From Chryseobacterium camelliae (GTDB lineage: Bacteria > Bacteroidota > Bacteroidia > Flavobacteriales > Weeksellaceae): a DNA stretch of 64,000 nt. Of this stretch, positions 25,814-36,239 are shown one piece after another. The stretch is from assembly GCF_027920545.1 (NCBI RefSeq), contig NZ_CP115859.1, positions 2,102,001 to 2,166,000 on the forward strand, in the 5' to 3' direction. A model generated the notes under the pieces. It saw only the letters and a list, made by a program, of their open reading frames with translations. It ran no database searches and was not told where the DNA came from. The first letter of the stretch is position 1; every line of letters starts with the position of its first letter. The translations under genes and the position numbers were made by a program.

Positions 25814-28162
25814 TTAGTCTCTGTTTTTCAATAAAATCCAGCCGGTGTATTTAATGGCGGTATTTTGCAGATTAGATTCCTTCCAAGAGATTTCATACCA
25901 GTACGTTCCGGAGAGTATTTTTTTGTTGCTGAATCTTCCGTCCCATGTATAGTTGTTGAAAGCAGTCCCTTTAAAAACATGGTTTCCGTATCGGTCATAC
26001 ACAGAGAAAGACAGATCTTTCTTGTATTTAAGCTCTGCGTAAGAAATCGTATCATTAATGTTGTCTCCGTTCGGAGTGATGGCATTAATAATATTGATGA
26101 CAGTCAGTTCTACCTGTACAGGTTCACAGTTGTAAGCATCTTTTACATAAAATGTATTTTGTCCGTTTGGCAGATTGTTAAATACATTAGAAGTTTGCCA
26201 GGTTATCTTGTTAGTAGAATATAAATAAGGCGGTTTTCCTCCGGTTACGGTAAGGGTGGCTTTTTTATTTTCAAGATCAATATTTTTGATCACCGGTTTT
26301 GGGGCTGCTTTAACAGCGATGTCATATTTGCTAAAACAATCGTTATATCCTAAAATCACCCAATAATTTCCGGGTCCGACATTAGAAATGGACTGTGTTG
26401 TTGCTCCTGTGCTCCATTCATAAGACTGATATCCCGGTCCTGCATCTAATGTTGTGGTTGCATCGATACAAATTTCTTTATCGGAAAGTGAAGACGGAGG
26501 CATTGGAGGCATTACGACCTCAAAAACAGGAGTTGTTGCCGGCGGACAATTTCCACTTACAGACACGGTTACAGTATAATTACCCGCCTTGGTTGGAGAA
26601 TAGGTATTTATAGTGGCTCCTGGAATAGGATTTCCATTAAAATTCCACTGATATGTTGCGTAGCTGTCATCTACTTCCAGTGTCATTCCCGGAATACAGT
26701 TTCCGTTCTTTTTAGCAATTACAGGAATGGAAGAGAATCCTGCGAAGTAACCGCCATAACCTACAGCTTCGTGGCTCGCTGCTATTCCTGCTGTTACGGC
26801 TTTGGTTGATGTTACTGTGACATTCCCTGTTACATTTTCTAAAGAATACGTTTGCCAGTTCGGGTTTCCTGTTACGGGATACGGACCTTGAACGCCAGAT
26901 AATGTTGTTCCATTTACAGATACTGTAGCCCCTGTCTCGGTGATAATATTCAGCCTGACTTTAGGATCAATCGTTGTGAAATAAGGTAATGTATTAATCA
27001 TCCCTATTTCATCTATTTTTTTAGGAAGAAAACAGTTTACAGGAGGGATGTAATTAGCCCCACCCGTATTATAATACGTTCCTGAAGTACCACCTGACAA
27101 AAGCTGATAGACATATATTTTTTTGGTACTTTTAATCCGCATATTATAATGTCCGCTGAAGTTTTGGCTAATAAACCCTGTTGAGAGAATCCTGTAGAAT
27201 TGTCCTTCATTCAAAGTAGCAACAGGAGTGTTTTCATCATTCAGATAAACCTGAGTATTGTTTTCTATTGCAACAACTACTGCTCCTTCGAGTTCATAAG
27301 CAAGGGGAGCCATTCCTTTCATTACTATATATTCATCACCCAGTCGTTCTACAGGGATAGACTGATCCATATAAATATCGTTTCCTCCGGCTCCGTTTCC
27401 GATCGCGGTATGTTGACCGGTAAAATTACCATTCGTTACAGAGACTGGTTTATTGGAGGTTATTCTTGTTCCGATAAAACCTGTTAGATTGGGTATAAAG
27501 TTTCCGTTTCCTTCTATAATATAGGATTGGCCTTTGTTTAAAGTGAAAGTCATAACAGGATTAGAAGCTCCTGTGGTACCGTTAGAAAACTGAACAGCAG
27601 GATTATAACCGGAAACCGTTACTGTAGTATTGTCCTCTGTGGCCAAAATTCCGCAGGTAAAATTAAAACTGGGATTTTTGTCAGACAACGGAGCATGTGT
27701 CACAAAAAACTTGGTGCCTATTCCGGCCTTACCTTTAGAAGTCAGAATTTCTCCATGCTTATCTACTGAAAACCTAAATGTGCAGAAAAACGGTTTGTCT
27801 CCTTTTACATACAATCCTCTGTCTTTGATACTGAATATTTCAGATTGAGAATCTGTAATCATAACATCTTTAGGAATCACGAATGATTGAGGATTTCCTT
27901 TACTGATCGTTACCGTACCAATAATTATATTGTTGTTATAAATAGTAACAGGAAAAGGAACCGTAACGTCTGTTGATAAAAATAAAGCTTGTTTATTGGT
28001 AGTATTAGTATATGCCTCTTTTATTGGGGCAAACCAATGTTCGGTATCTCTTTGCGAAAAAAGATGATTACTGGCAAAGAGGATCAATAAAAAACTAAAC
28101 AAAAGCTTCTTCGAAAAGCTAAGCCATTGTTTTGGATGATGAGAAATATTTTTAGGACGCAT
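25814..28162 (-). CDS. T9SS type B secreted protein with IgGFc-binding-like N-terminus (paralogue 3)
   Basis: 782 residues with a longer N-terminus ([19 protein letters not shown]) before the hydrophobic signal core and [12 protein letters not shown]. Domain order is the same as in paralogue 1: IgGFc-binding-like region, two Ig-like modules, type B sorting domain ([13 protein letters not shown] to GWILLKNRD). A run of 111 residues ending at GRFSNKK is identical to paralogue 1. No strong terminator follows. It is probably the first gene of the minus-strand array, 148 bases downstream of the GEVED gene. Confidence 0.9.
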   Translation of the reverse strand: MRPKNISHHPKQWLSFSKKLLFSFLLILFASNHLFSQRDTEHWFAPIKEAYTNTTNKQALFLSTDVTVPFPVTIYNNNIIIGTVTISKGNPQSFVIPKDVMITDSQSEIFSIKDRGLYVKGDKPFFCTFRFSVDKHGEILTSKGKAGIGTKFFVTHAPLSDKNPSFNFTCGILATEDNTTVTVSGYNPAVQFSNGTTGASNPVMTFTLNKGQSYIIEGNGNFIPNLTGFIGTRITSNKPVSVTNGNFTGQHTAIGNGAGGNDIYMDQSIPVERLGDEYIVMKGMAPLAYELEGAVVVAIENNTQVYLNDENTPVATLNEGQFYRILSTGFISQNFSGHYNMRIKSTKKIYVYQLLSGGTSGTYYNTGGANYIPPVNCFLPKKIDEIGMINTLPYFTTIDPKVRLNIITETGATVSVNGTTLSGVQGPYPVTGNPNWQTYSLENVTGNVTVTSTKAVTAGIAASHEAVGYGGYFAGFSSIPVIAKKNGNCIPGMTLEVDDSYATYQWNFNGNPIPGATINTYSPTKAGNYTVTVSVSGNCPPATTPVFEVVMPPMPPSSLSDKEICIDATTTLDAGPGYQSYEWSTGATTQSISNVGPGNYWVILGYNDCFSKYDIAVKAAPKPVIKNIDLENKKATLTVTGGKPPYLYSTNKITWQTSNVFNNLPNGQNTFYVKDAYNCEPVQVELTVINIINAITPNGDNINDTISYAELKYKKDLSFSVYDRYGNHVFKGTAFNNYTWDGRFSNKKILSGTYWYEISWKESNLQNTAIKYTGWILLKNRD

Positions 28163-28256
28163 TGAATATTTTTGTTTTTATAAAATAGGTAGAGTTTTAT
28201 ATCATTTTTAGAAGGTATTTTTAATCAATTGAATCAGAAAATGGAAAGAATAAAAT

Positions 28257-28299
28257 CTGTCATAAAAGCAGCGAGATACCTCGCCACTTATTATGACAG
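28257..28299 (-). terminator. Hairpin after the GEVED/T9SS gene
   Basis: CTGTCATAA (28257-28265) pairs perfectly with TTATGACAG (28291-28299); an inner GCGAG/CTCGC stem strengthens it. The T tract after it on the minus strand is broken (ATTTTATTC), so termination efficiency is uncertain. Confidence 0.6.
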
Positions 28300-28310
28300 A
28301 AACAACATAT

Positions 28311-30608
28311 TTACTTTTTAACAGCTTTTATTGTTTTAGAAGAACCATTTTTCAGGGTTAATTTTATTACATATACACCTGAATTAAGCTCGTGTAATGA
28401 GATGGTTTTTTCTGAAGATTTTATTTCCTTCACCAATCTACCTGAAGCATCATATATGGAAGCGGACTGTAACGGTACATCTCCCGAAATATTGATCATA
28501 TCTGTAAACGGATTAGGGTAAATAGCAATATCATGTTTTGCCGTTACTTCACTGGTTCCCAATGCTGCAGTAGGAGCCCAGGATATATTATCCCAGTAGT
28601 ATAGAACATTTCCTCCTTCGGTATATGTTGTATATAGGACTAGTCTTGCTGTGGCAGGAACAGTATTCGGAATAGCCACACTGTATTCACTTGATCCTGT
28701 ATAAGAAGTATTGGTGATATTCACATCCTGAATCAATACAAATGAATTGATATCTGTAAGATTTGTTATATAGCCAACTTTTATTTTACCCGTATTTACA
28801 CTGCAGTATGCTCTGAACGTTAATGAATGTGTCCCGGCATTGATATTACTTAATTCCGGTAAAATAGCCATTGAGGTTCCGGTAAGAGGTCTTTGTAGAA
28901 TATGTCTCGTTCCGGAATAGGCTCCCATTGAGTTTATATTTACGCTTCCGGAATTAACTAATTTTTTCCAACATGGAGCATTAGTTTCAATTAATCCGGT
29001 ATTATATGCATCGAAATTTTCAAAAAGTGATGTTTGAGGGGCACAAAGAGTTAGTACAGACATGGTGTTTGTCCAAGCACTTTGGTCGGTTGCGCTGCAT
29101 CTTGATCTTACCCAAATATAATAGGTTGTTGCAGAGTTTAATCCCGGCAAAGTATATGGGTTTGCCGTTACTCCTGTTACGCTTGGCGCTGTAGAAGAAG
29201 TTGGTGGCGTATTGCTTGTACTGTAATAGACATCATATCCTAAGGCAGGAGCCGGTGTCGGTGCAGTCCATGCAATATCTACGCTTGCACTGGTCGTATT
29301 AGACAATACTACATTAGAAGGTGCTATACACGTTGGTTTAGGCTCCCAATAGACATTATCCAAATATAAGCTGTTATTAGGAACACCATTATGTCGTATG
29401 GCTAATCTGGCATTAGCCGGAACTGTATTAGGAACCACTACCGAATATTCATAACCATCGTAAGCAGCATTACCTACGCTTACAGATTGTATATTTACAA
29501 AAGTAGAAGCGTCCACATCATTGGTAAGATACCCTATATCCAGCAATCCTGCGGAAGAACTTCCCGTTTTTGCTTTAAATCTCAACCAGTGAGTCCCGGC
29601 ATTCACGTTGCTGAATGCGGGAAGAACAGCCATTACAGCATTAGCTGTACCACTGGTGTTTAAATTCATTGCTTTTGAGTTGTTTACGCCGCTTCCTGCA
29701 GTAACGGACATATACCCGGTACCCAAAATAATTTTATCCCAACAGTCTACAACGTACCCGGCTCCCGTGGTTGCAGTTTCAAAATCCTGAAACATAGAAG
29801 TCATAGGATCACATTTGGTCTTAAAAGTTCCTCTTAAAGACCAGGCACTTTTGTTGGATGCACCGCAGACAGATCTTACATAATAATAATAAGTGGTAAA
29901 AGAAGCCAATCCGCTAAGAGGCTTAGAGGTTGTGGTGCTTGTTCCTGATTCCGGTGTAGAAGCAGTAGGAACAGTAGTTGAAGAAGTATAATAGTATTCA
30001 TAGCCGTTTGCAGGAGCTGTAGCCGGAGCTGTCCAGGAAATCGTTGCAGTACTGGTTGTGATATTGCTGGAAGTAAGAGCGGAAGGAACATAACATGTAG
30101 GAGCAGCAGGTTCAATTTTTAAGCTGAAGTCTACAAAATTTCCATTGCCGCCGCTATTAGGACCACAAGGGTTCGGAGAAGTGGTAAGGTTTGTTCCGGT
30201 TTGTACCCTGATTCTGTAAATTCCCGGAGCCTGAGCCGGCGGTACAAAAAAATCACCATCAACTGTTGAATAGGCAGACACACCAATAGGATTTTCATAG
30301 AAATCGTTAAAATTCCCGTTCGAATTCCAGTCTACCCAAACAAGGGATTTGGTTCCGCTTACACTAAATTCCAAATGTACTTTCACGGTGCCTCCCGGAT
30401 AAGAGGTTACCATTTGGGACGCAGAATTATCTACATAAGCCTGGTAGGTTGTTGAATCATAATAAAACGCTCCCTGATCGGAAAAAATAGCGTTTTTTAA
30501 ATAATTTGTTGTAGATGTTCCTCCTGTAGTCGGTGTACAGTAGGTCTGTGCATTCAACTTAAAAAAAGGAAGAAGTAAAATCATCCATAACAGATAGTGC
30601 TTTCTCAT
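28311..30608 (-). CDS. T9SS type A secreted protein with GEVED and fibronectin type III domains
   Basis: 765 residues. Signal peptide MRKHYLLWMILLLPFFKLNAQ. A GEVED-like domain at about 50-165 is marked by VWVDWNSNGNFNDF and YRIRVQTG. Two blocks follow, each a fibronectin type III domain (near 172-265 and 428-520) plus a MAM/cleaved-adhesin-like domain (near 270-425 and 525-680) with paired CWDK/CWKK and the NxNAGTHxLxF motif. The end is a type A sorting domain (IAIYPNPFTDMINISG ... GVYVIKLTLKNG). Predicted surface adhesin or secreted enzyme partner. It uses a different sorting class from the neighbouring type B array. Confidence 0.9.
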   Translation of the reverse strand: MRKHYLLWMILLLPFFKLNAQTYCTPTTGGTSTTNYLKNAIFSDQGAFYYDSTTYQAYVDNSASQMVTSYPGGTVKVHLEFSVSGTKSLVWVDWNSNGNFNDFYENPIGVSAYSTVDGDFFVPPAQAPGIYRIRVQTGTNLTTSPNPCGPNSGGNGNFVDFSLKIEPAAPTCYVPSALTSSNITTSTATISWTAPATAPANGYEYYYTSSTTVPTASTPESGTSTTTSKPLSGLASFTTYYYYVRSVCGASNKSAWSLRGTFKTKCDPMTSMFQDFETATTGAGYVVDCWDKIILGTGYMSVTAGSGVNNSKAMNLNTSGTANAVMAVLPAFSNVNAGTHWLRFKAKTGSSSAGLLDIGYLTNDVDASTFVNIQSVSVGNAAYDGYEYSVVVPNTVPANARLAIRHNGVPNNSLYLDNVYWEPKPTCIAPSNVVLSNTTSASVDIAWTAPTPAPALGYDVYYSTSNTPPTSSTAPSVTGVTANPYTLPGLNSATTYYIWVRSRCSATDQSAWTNTMSVLTLCAPQTSLFENFDAYNTGLIETNAPCWKKLVNSGSVNINSMGAYSGTRHILQRPLTGTSMAILPELSNINAGTHSLTFRAYCSVNTGKIKVGYITNLTDINSFVLIQDVNITNTSYTGSSEYSVAIPNTVPATARLVLYTTYTEGGNVLYYWDNISWAPTAALGTSEVTAKHDIAIYPNPFTDMINISGDVPLQSASIYDASGRLVKEIKSSEKTISLHELNSGVYVIKLTLKNGSSKTIKAVKK

Positions 30609-30949
30609 ATATTTTTGTTTTATCGTTAGTAATTATTGTTTCAAAAAATTGATTTTCAATATTATTTTTTAAGAAAATCTTTCAATTTTGTTTTTAAAAT
30701 TTGAACCCTGAATGATCATTTATTCATATCTCAAATTGTTATTGCAAAGCTTTCTTTTTTGGTAATTATTTTTATTGGAAAAAGCGATATTCCTAATGTT
30801 TTTTTAACATCTTTAGGCTTTGAACAATATTAGAGTTATATTTGTTCTTTGTAAAGGATTGGACTTGCATATTTCACTGAATTTGCAAGAATTAAAAAAA
30901 TAAAATCCTGAAATACAACAACTTATTAGAGTTGCTTTTAAAAAGACAG
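30609..30949. other. Divergent intergenic region
   Basis: About 340 AT-rich bases between the minus-strand GEVED gene and the plus-strand TPR regulator. It must hold promoters for both. TATATTTG at 30837-30844 is a plus-strand -7 box. I see no gene or RNA structure here. Confidence 0.5.
30837..30844 (+). promoter_or_regulatory. Candidate -7 box (TATATTTG) for the TPR-AraC regulator
   Basis: Matches TAnnTTTG and lies about 106 bases before the ATG at 30950. A TTTG at 30819-30822 is only 14 bases away, shorter than the usual spacing. Confidence 0.4.
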
Positions 30950-32596
30950 ATGATGGAATTATCTGGAAAAATGAGCGAAAAAATAGCATGGATCTCAAAA
31001 AAAACGGAACGAAATAATATCATAATATTATTTTTTATACTATTATGTCCAATTTTTATGAATGGTCAATCTGTTCCTGACTTTGGAATTTTAACCGATA
31101 AAGCATTTCAAAAATTATATCAAAATCCTGAAGATTGTATAAGCTATTCCCAAAGTCTTTTAATGAGTGATAAAAATATTGAGCATAAGATTGTTTTAAG
31201 GAAAATAATATCTCAGGCGTATGCCCTCCAAGGAAATTATGTGCAAGCCGTGAATATCTCGAATCAAAAAGACGAGGATATTACCGATGAAAACGTTTCT
31301 GCTTTTGCTCAATTATATGGAGAATACAATCTTGCAGATCAATATCAGAATTTAGGATTGTATAGCCAGTCCAGGAAGATTATCACAAATGTACTCTCAG
31401 ATCAGGATTTATTAAAAAGTAAGCATCTAAAAGAAAGGGCGGTATTGGGAAAGATTTACCAGCTTCAGGCCATTAATTTAGGAATCACCAGAAACTATGA
31501 AAGTGCTTTGCAACATCTTGATAAAAGTGATGAGTATCTTGATGAAAAAAACGGAGAAAATACCATCGTAAAACAGGAAAATACGATTTTTCGAGCTACA
31601 TTTTTGATGAGGTTGAATAAGTTGGAAGCGTCAAAAAAGCTGTTAGATGATGTTATTAAAGAGATTGATAACCATGGAGGAAGTGTTTTTTTATCTGCTT
31701 TTGCTTATGAAACGATAGCTCGTTATTTTTTCTTGAAAGAAGATTATACTACAGCCATCATTTATTTGGAAAAAGGACTTTTAAAAATTGATACGCTGCC
31801 CTATAATGACATGAAACTCATTTATTATGAATTGTTTACAAAGAATTATTTAGCGCTTCACAATGATGAAAAATATTATGACTACAATAATCTTTATACA
31901 GACCTGAAAACAAAGCTGGATGGCAACAAAAAAGAAGGAATACAGTATATTGTAAAGCTCGTGGAGACATATCAGAATAAAAATATAGAATACCAGAAAC
32001 AGCATAAATTGGGTCAGCTAAAGAACGTTTCTATTGTGGCTTTGTTTTTTGTAGTAGGAATCATGGTCTATTCTTTCTATGAATCAGGAAGAAGTAAGGA
32101 TTTAAAAAAACAGCTTGGCTTTTTTGAAAAACAAAAAGAAAGAGAAGAGCTGATGTTAGTTCAGGCAAATAAGCAGAAAAATGATATAGGGAAAGAAAAT
32201 AAAAGCAGTGAAAAAGATGTACTAAAAGTCTCTAAAGAAAAAGAAGACGAAATTCTGAATAAATTAATGGAATGGGAGCAATCGGATAACTTTTTAAATA
32301 AAAACATGTCGATTTCCATGCTTTCTGCACAAACGGGAATCAATACAAAATATCTTTCAGAGGTTATTAACACGACCAAAGGGAAAAACTTTAATGGATA
32401 TGTTAATGAGCTGAGAATTAATCATATTGCTCATTTGTTAAAAACAGATCCTGCTTATCTTAATTATAAAGTAAGTTATCTTGCCGAATATTCGGGGTTT
32501 TCTTCACACGGGGCATTTACCAATGTATTTAAATCGATAACGGGAATGTCTCCCAATACCTACATTCAGGAAATTTTAAAAAATAAAAGCGCATGA
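30950..32596 (+). CDS. TPR, transmembrane and AraC-type HTH regulator
   Basis: 548 residues from the ATG at 30950; the ATG at 30971 (MSEKIAWISKK) is equally likely. A hydrophobic stretch (NNIIILFFILLCPIFMNGQ) is followed by tetratricopeptide-like helices to about residue 350, predicted periplasmic. A membrane segment at about 363-382 (IVALFFVVGIMVYSFYE) leads into a coiled-coil and a cytoplasmic AraC-type DNA-binding domain (near 445-545) with two HTH motifs: ISMLSAQTGINTKYLSEVI and VSYLAEYSGFSSHGAFTNVF. The layout suggests direct sensing across the membrane. It overlaps the next gene by 4 bases. Confidence 0.88.
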   Translation: MMELSGKMSEKIAWISKKTERNNIIILFFILLCPIFMNGQSVPDFGILTDKAFQKLYQNPEDCISYSQSLLMSDKNIEHKIVLRKIISQAYALQGNYVQAVNISNQKDEDITDENVSAFAQLYGEYNLADQYQNLGLYSQSRKIITNVLSDQDLLKSKHLKERAVLGKIYQLQAINLGITRNYESALQHLDKSDEYLDEKNGENTIVKQENTIFRATFLMRLNKLEASKKLLDDVIKEIDNHGGSVFLSAFAYETIARYFFLKEDYTTAIIYLEKGLLKIDTLPYNDMKLIYYELFTKNYLALHNDEKYYDYNNLYTDLKTKLDGNKKEGIQYIVKLVETYQNKNIEYQKQHKLGQLKNVSIVALFFVVGIMVYSFYESGRSKDLKKQLGFFEKQKEREELMLVQANKQKNDIGKENKSSEKDVLKVSKEKEDEILNKLMEWEQSDNFLNKNMSISMLSAQTGINTKYLSEVINTTKGKNFNGYVNELRINHIAHLLKTDPAYLNYKVSYLAEYSGFSSHGAFTNVFKSITGMSPNTYIQEILKNKSA

Positions 32597-33723
32597 AAAC
32601 GATCGCTCCTATTATTTTATGCATTGCTTTATGCTGGCAATTTCCTGTTTTCGGGCAGAAAATTTCTGATGATTCTCTGATGAAACAAGCCAATCTTGAA
32701 GTATATAATAATCCTGATAAAGCGATCAGGATAGGGAAGAATTTGCTTAAAACAGAGAAAGACATCAATAAAACCATCAGGATTTATCTGATGATGTCTA
32801 CTGCTGGAATTGCCAAGCGAAATTTTGATGAATCTCTCAGTTATATTTTAAAAGCCAGGGAATTGGCGCCAAAAACCAATGATCAGAAGCTGCAAATTAC
32901 AGTCTTAATTTCTATTGCTTTCCAATTCCAGCAAATGGAGCTTATTAGCAAAAGTCTTGAATCTCTGGATGAGGCAGACGAGTATTTGAAAAAGCTTCCG
33001 GAGGGTCTCTCGTTTAAATATTTTGAAACAGCAAGAAGTTACGCTTTGCGTGGAATGATTTATAAGAGCCAGTCTAACCCTGAAATTGCCCTTCAGGAAT
33101 TTTTGATTGCTGCTAAAAATTTTGAAAAAATAAAAGAAAAAGAAACGATTTATTATAATCAAAGTATCATTTATTACAATATAGGGAATTGCTATCTTCT
33201 CCTTAATCAGTTGAAAAATGCAGAATCGGCCTTTATGAAATCTATGAAACTAGCCAGTTTAATCAAAGCTAAAAGTTTGGAGGCTTTTGCCTTGAAAGGT
33301 TTGGCAGAGATGAATAAACAAAAGCATCAGAATCAGGAGGCTGTAGACTTGTTGGCAAAAGCAGAAGCTCTTTCCAAAGATGTAGCAGATCTTAGCCTTT
33401 ATGAAGGAATTTATAAAGAAATGGCGGATAATTATCTTGCCATGGGAAAGCAGAGTTTGTATCAGGTGTACAGCAAAAAATATTTTGAAACCCGCTTAAA
33501 AAGAGAGCAGAGTGAACTGAGCTCTGTCGATCGGGCGATTGATATTCATAATATGGAAGCCAAGAAAAAAAGTAAGGAAATTGTGACCCAATACAATTAT
33601 TATACTGGAGCTGTCGTTATATCCGGATTGGTAGCTTTTGGACTGTTCTTTTGGAGAATGTTTAATATAAAAAAACGCAACAGAAAATATCAAAAAGAGA
33701 TTCAAAAACTTATCAGATCTTAG
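32593..33723 (+). CDS. TPR membrane protein, HTH-less paralogue of the upstream regulator
   Basis: 376 residues. Signal peptide (MKTIAPIILCIALCWQFPVFG), TPR-like helices, then a membrane segment at about 334-352 (YYTGAVVISGLVAFGLFFW) and a short basic tail (KKRNRKYQKEIQKLIRS). It matches the upstream protein's sensor layout but stops before any AraC-type DNA-binding domain. The bases after the stop show no remnant of that domain, so this looks like a real domain loss rather than a fresh truncation. The ATGA overlap with the regulator implies coupled translation. Confidence 0.82.
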   Translation: MKTIAPIILCIALCWQFPVFGQKISDDSLMKQANLEVYNNPDKAIRIGKNLLKTEKDINKTIRIYLMMSTAGIAKRNFDESLSYILKARELAPKTNDQKLQITVLISIAFQFQQMELISKSLESLDEADEYLKKLPEGLSFKYFETARSYALRGMIYKSQSNPEIALQEFLIAAKNFEKIKEKETIYYNQSIIYYNIGNCYLLLNQLKNAESAFMKSMKLASLIKAKSLEAFALKGLAEMNKQKHQNQEAVDLLAKAEALSKDVADLSLYEGIYKEMADNYLAMGKQSLYQVYSKKYFETRLKREQSELSSVDRAIDIHNMEAKKKSKEIVTQYNYYTGAVVISGLVAFGLFFWRMFNIKKRNRKYQKEIQKLIRS

Positions 33724-33744
33724 AATCTCTGGGAGACTCATTTT

Positions 33745-34128
33745 TTAATTTTTCAGCTCGTTAATTCTGTTGATAACCGGTAATGCAAAAATTCCGCTGG
33801 TCTGTAGATACAATTCATAGAATGTTTTCGCTTTATCTAAAAAATCTTTATTGCCATTCGTTTTTCCATTAAAATAAAAAAGGTTTCCCAACATTTCATA
33901 ATAATCCTTGTGGTCTCTTTCCTGTCTTTCGTTTACGATTTCAATGATTTCTTCTTTTGATTTTGATGAAAGCGTTGTAAAATCAAACTTGAAAATATCT
34001 CGCATCAAAGTATCAAAATCCAGTTCTTTTTGCATCAGACTTTCTTCCGGTTTATCTAAAATAAGTTTTTCCAACGCTTGAGTTAACTGGCGTATTAGTC
34101 TTAATGTGAATTCTTTATCTGTAATCAT
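33745..34128 (-). CDS. Small helical protein of unknown function
   Basis: 127 residues, charged and helical, without signal peptide. MITDKEFTLRLIRQLTQALEKLI opens a possible bundle; HKDYYEMLGNLFYFNG and KDFLDKAKTFYELYLQTSG have TPR-like spacing. I know of no characterised relative. It ends 21 bases from the convergent TPR membrane gene. Confidence 0.7.
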   Translation of the reverse strand: MITDKEFTLRLIRQLTQALEKLILDKPEESLMQKELDFDTLMRDIFKFDFTTLSSKSKEEIIEIVNERQERDHKDYYEMLGNLFYFNGKTNGNKDFLDKAKTFYELYLQTSGIFALPVINRINELKN

Positions 34129-34182
34129 AAGATGGTTTAAAGTTTAGGGTTTTATGTTTAAAGCTCCAAAAGCTTAATTAAA

Positions 34183-34734
34183 CTATTGTAACTTATATCT
34201 ATGAGATGATTTAAGAGAATCATAATATTTTGCGTGTTCAAAAGGATCACTGAAAACTTTTAAACTTAAGGAGCTAAAAAAATCCTCTAAATTCTTCATG
34301 CTTGCAAGCGGTTGTTTACTGCTTTTCATGGCATTACATTCAAAACAAACAGTGATATGATGTATTATTTTATCTTTATTTAAAAAAAGGATATTATGCC
34401 TTGGGTAGAAGCAGTCGGAGATTGAATTATGATCTGTATGTTCATTTTTTCTGCCGCTTAAAATATCGTTAAGCTCTTTTAGTTGAGTTGAATTTAAAGT
34501 TTTACTGATTGTGTCATTAAATTTTTTCACATCAAATTTTTCATTAAAATCTCCATCATAATAATCCATTGGATTTACACTGGCAAAAGCAATAACTTTA
34601 TCATATTTGAAATCAATATAATCTTTTATATTTTGCTTCTTGATCAGATGATTGTCCACAGCCTTCTTTTGTTCGTCATTTTTGCAGCCGACAAAAAATA
34701 AACAGAACCCGCTTAAAATAAAAAACCTGAACAT
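34183..34734 (-). CDS. Lipoprotein of unknown function
   Basis: 183 residues with signal and lipobox (MFRFFILSGFCLFFVGC). The mature part is K/D-rich, with DRH-type charge clusters and one cysteine-pair-like segment (TVCFECNAMKSSK). No family recognised. Its ATG overlaps the stop of the upstream nucleoside-recognition gene by one base (TAATG), so it is cotranscribed with it. Confidence 0.72.
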   Translation of the reverse strand: MFRFFILSGFCLFFVGCKNDEQKKAVDNHLIKKQNIKDYIDFKYDKVIAFASVNPMDYYDGDFNEKFDVKKFNDTISKTLNSTQLKELNDILSGRKNEHTDHNSISDCFYPRHNILFLNKDKIIHHITVCFECNAMKSSKQPLASMKNLEDFFSSLSLKVFSDPFEHAKYYDSLKSSHRYKLQ

Positions 34735-36137
34735 TATGCAAAGAAAAGATAAGCTAGTGCAATAGAAGTAATAACACCTACCAAATCCGCCAAAAGCATG
34801 GCAATTACCGTGTATCTGGTATTCTTTACGGCTACTGCCCCAAAATAAACTGCAATCACGTAAAACGTCGTATCTGAGCTTCCCTGAAGAACAGCTGCCA
34901 GTTTTCCCTGGAAGCTATCTGCTCCGAAAGTGGTCATGGTATCAACCATCATTCCTCTTGCTCCGGAACCGGACAACGGCTTAATTAAAGCGGTAGGAAG
35001 TCCGTCTACAAATCGAGGATCAAAGTTTGCAGCGTTAGCTACCCATTTCATTCCGTCGATAATCACATCAAAAACACCGGAAGTTCTTAACAAAGAAATA
35101 GCGATCAACATGCCGACTAAGTAAGGAATAATCTTCACGCAAGTCGTAAAGCCTTCTTTTGCGCCTTCAATAAAGGCATCAAAAACATTGATTTTTTTAT
35201 AAACCGCTCCAAGAACGATCGCAAGGAAAATAAAGAGAATCAATCCGTTGCTTAAAACCTTACTGAAATCATCCAGTTCATCTTTACTTAATTGCACTAA
35301 ATACAAAACCAACAGAGCAATAACTGCAGAAATTCCGCCAACATAGGCAATAACAACAGGTCTTAATAAATTTATTTTTTGATATAAAGAAACAATAATC
35401 ATTGCTGCTAAAGTTGCTGCAAAAGTCGCAATCATGCACGGAAGGAAAATATCTGTCGGTGTTTTCGAACCCATAGAAGCCCGGATTGCAATGATAGAAA
35501 CCGGAATTAATGTCATTCCTCCTGCGTGAAGGCAAAGAAACATGATTTGGGAATTACTTGCCGTATCCTTATTCGGGTTTAAAGTCTGCAGACTTTCCAT
35601 GGCTTTCAGACCAAAAGGAGTTGCAGCATTATCCAAACCTAAAAGATTGGCGCTGAAATTCATCAGCATATGTCCGAAAGAAGGGTGGTTTTTAGGAATT
35701 TCAGGAAAAAGTTTGGAGAAAAAAGGCTGTATTAATCTACTTAAAAGGTTAATTCCTCCTGCCTTTTCCGCAATACTCATGAATCCCATAAATAGCGTCA
35801 TAATTCCGATTAATCCTAAACAGATTTTCACGGCGGTTTCGGAGGTTCCGATGACACCATCGGCTTCCTGAACACGATATACTTTTACATCCTGTTTCAG
35901 CGAATCGGTTTTATAATGAATTCTGCTGTCGGCAAAATCTGGCTTTTTCATCAAACTGTCTCGGACAATCGGAGAAAGCGTATTCATTTTCTGTGTTGCA
36001 ATCTGAACAGTATCACCGCCTTTTCCTACTACCATGTCATTAAAAATGGTTTTATAGTGGCTTGAGGAGATGTATTTTATACTTGCAATGGCAATGGCAA
36101 CAATGATAAATGCCGACCAAATTCTACTGAGAACCAT
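34734..36137 (-). CDS. Nucleoside-recognition (SpmA/SpmB-type) membrane protein
   Basis: 467 residues with about ten membrane segments. It looks like a fusion of the two halves of the spore-maturation SpmA/SpmB family: a first Gate-type domain (LSANLLGLDNAATPFGLKAM) and a second one (KIIPYLVGMLIAISLLRTSG ... GSSDTTFYVIAVYFGAV). Gate domains are found in nucleoside and related transporters. A periplasmic N-terminal extension (residues 30-95) carries the KGGDTVQIA segment. The substrate is unknown and sporulation is not implied in this organism. Confidence 0.85.
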   Translation of the reverse strand: MVLSRIWSAFIIVAIAIASIKYISSSHYKTIFNDMVVGKGGDTVQIATQKMNTLSPIVRDSLMKKPDFADSRIHYKTDSLKQDVKVYRVQEADGVIGTSETAVKICLGLIGIMTLFMGFMSIAEKAGGINLLSRLIQPFFSKLFPEIPKNHPSFGHMLMNFSANLLGLDNAATPFGLKAMESLQTLNPNKDTASNSQIMFLCLHAGGMTLIPVSIIAIRASMGSKTPTDIFLPCMIATFAATLAAMIIVSLYQKINLLRPVVIAYVGGISAVIALLVLYLVQLSKDELDDFSKVLSNGLILFIFLAIVLGAVYKKINVFDAFIEGAKEGFTTCVKIIPYLVGMLIAISLLRTSGVFDVIIDGMKWVANAANFDPRFVDGLPTALIKPLSGSGARGMMVDTMTTFGADSFQGKLAAVLQGSSDTTFYVIAVYFGAVAVKNTRYTVIAMLLADLVGVITSIALAYLFFA

Positions 36138-36239
36138 CTTTATTTTTTGTTAAGTTGTAAGGTTGCTAATTCGTGAAGTCGTTGATTTCGTTCTATAAAA
36201 AACAAATGTACAGATTTACATCCTAACAATTTAACATCT

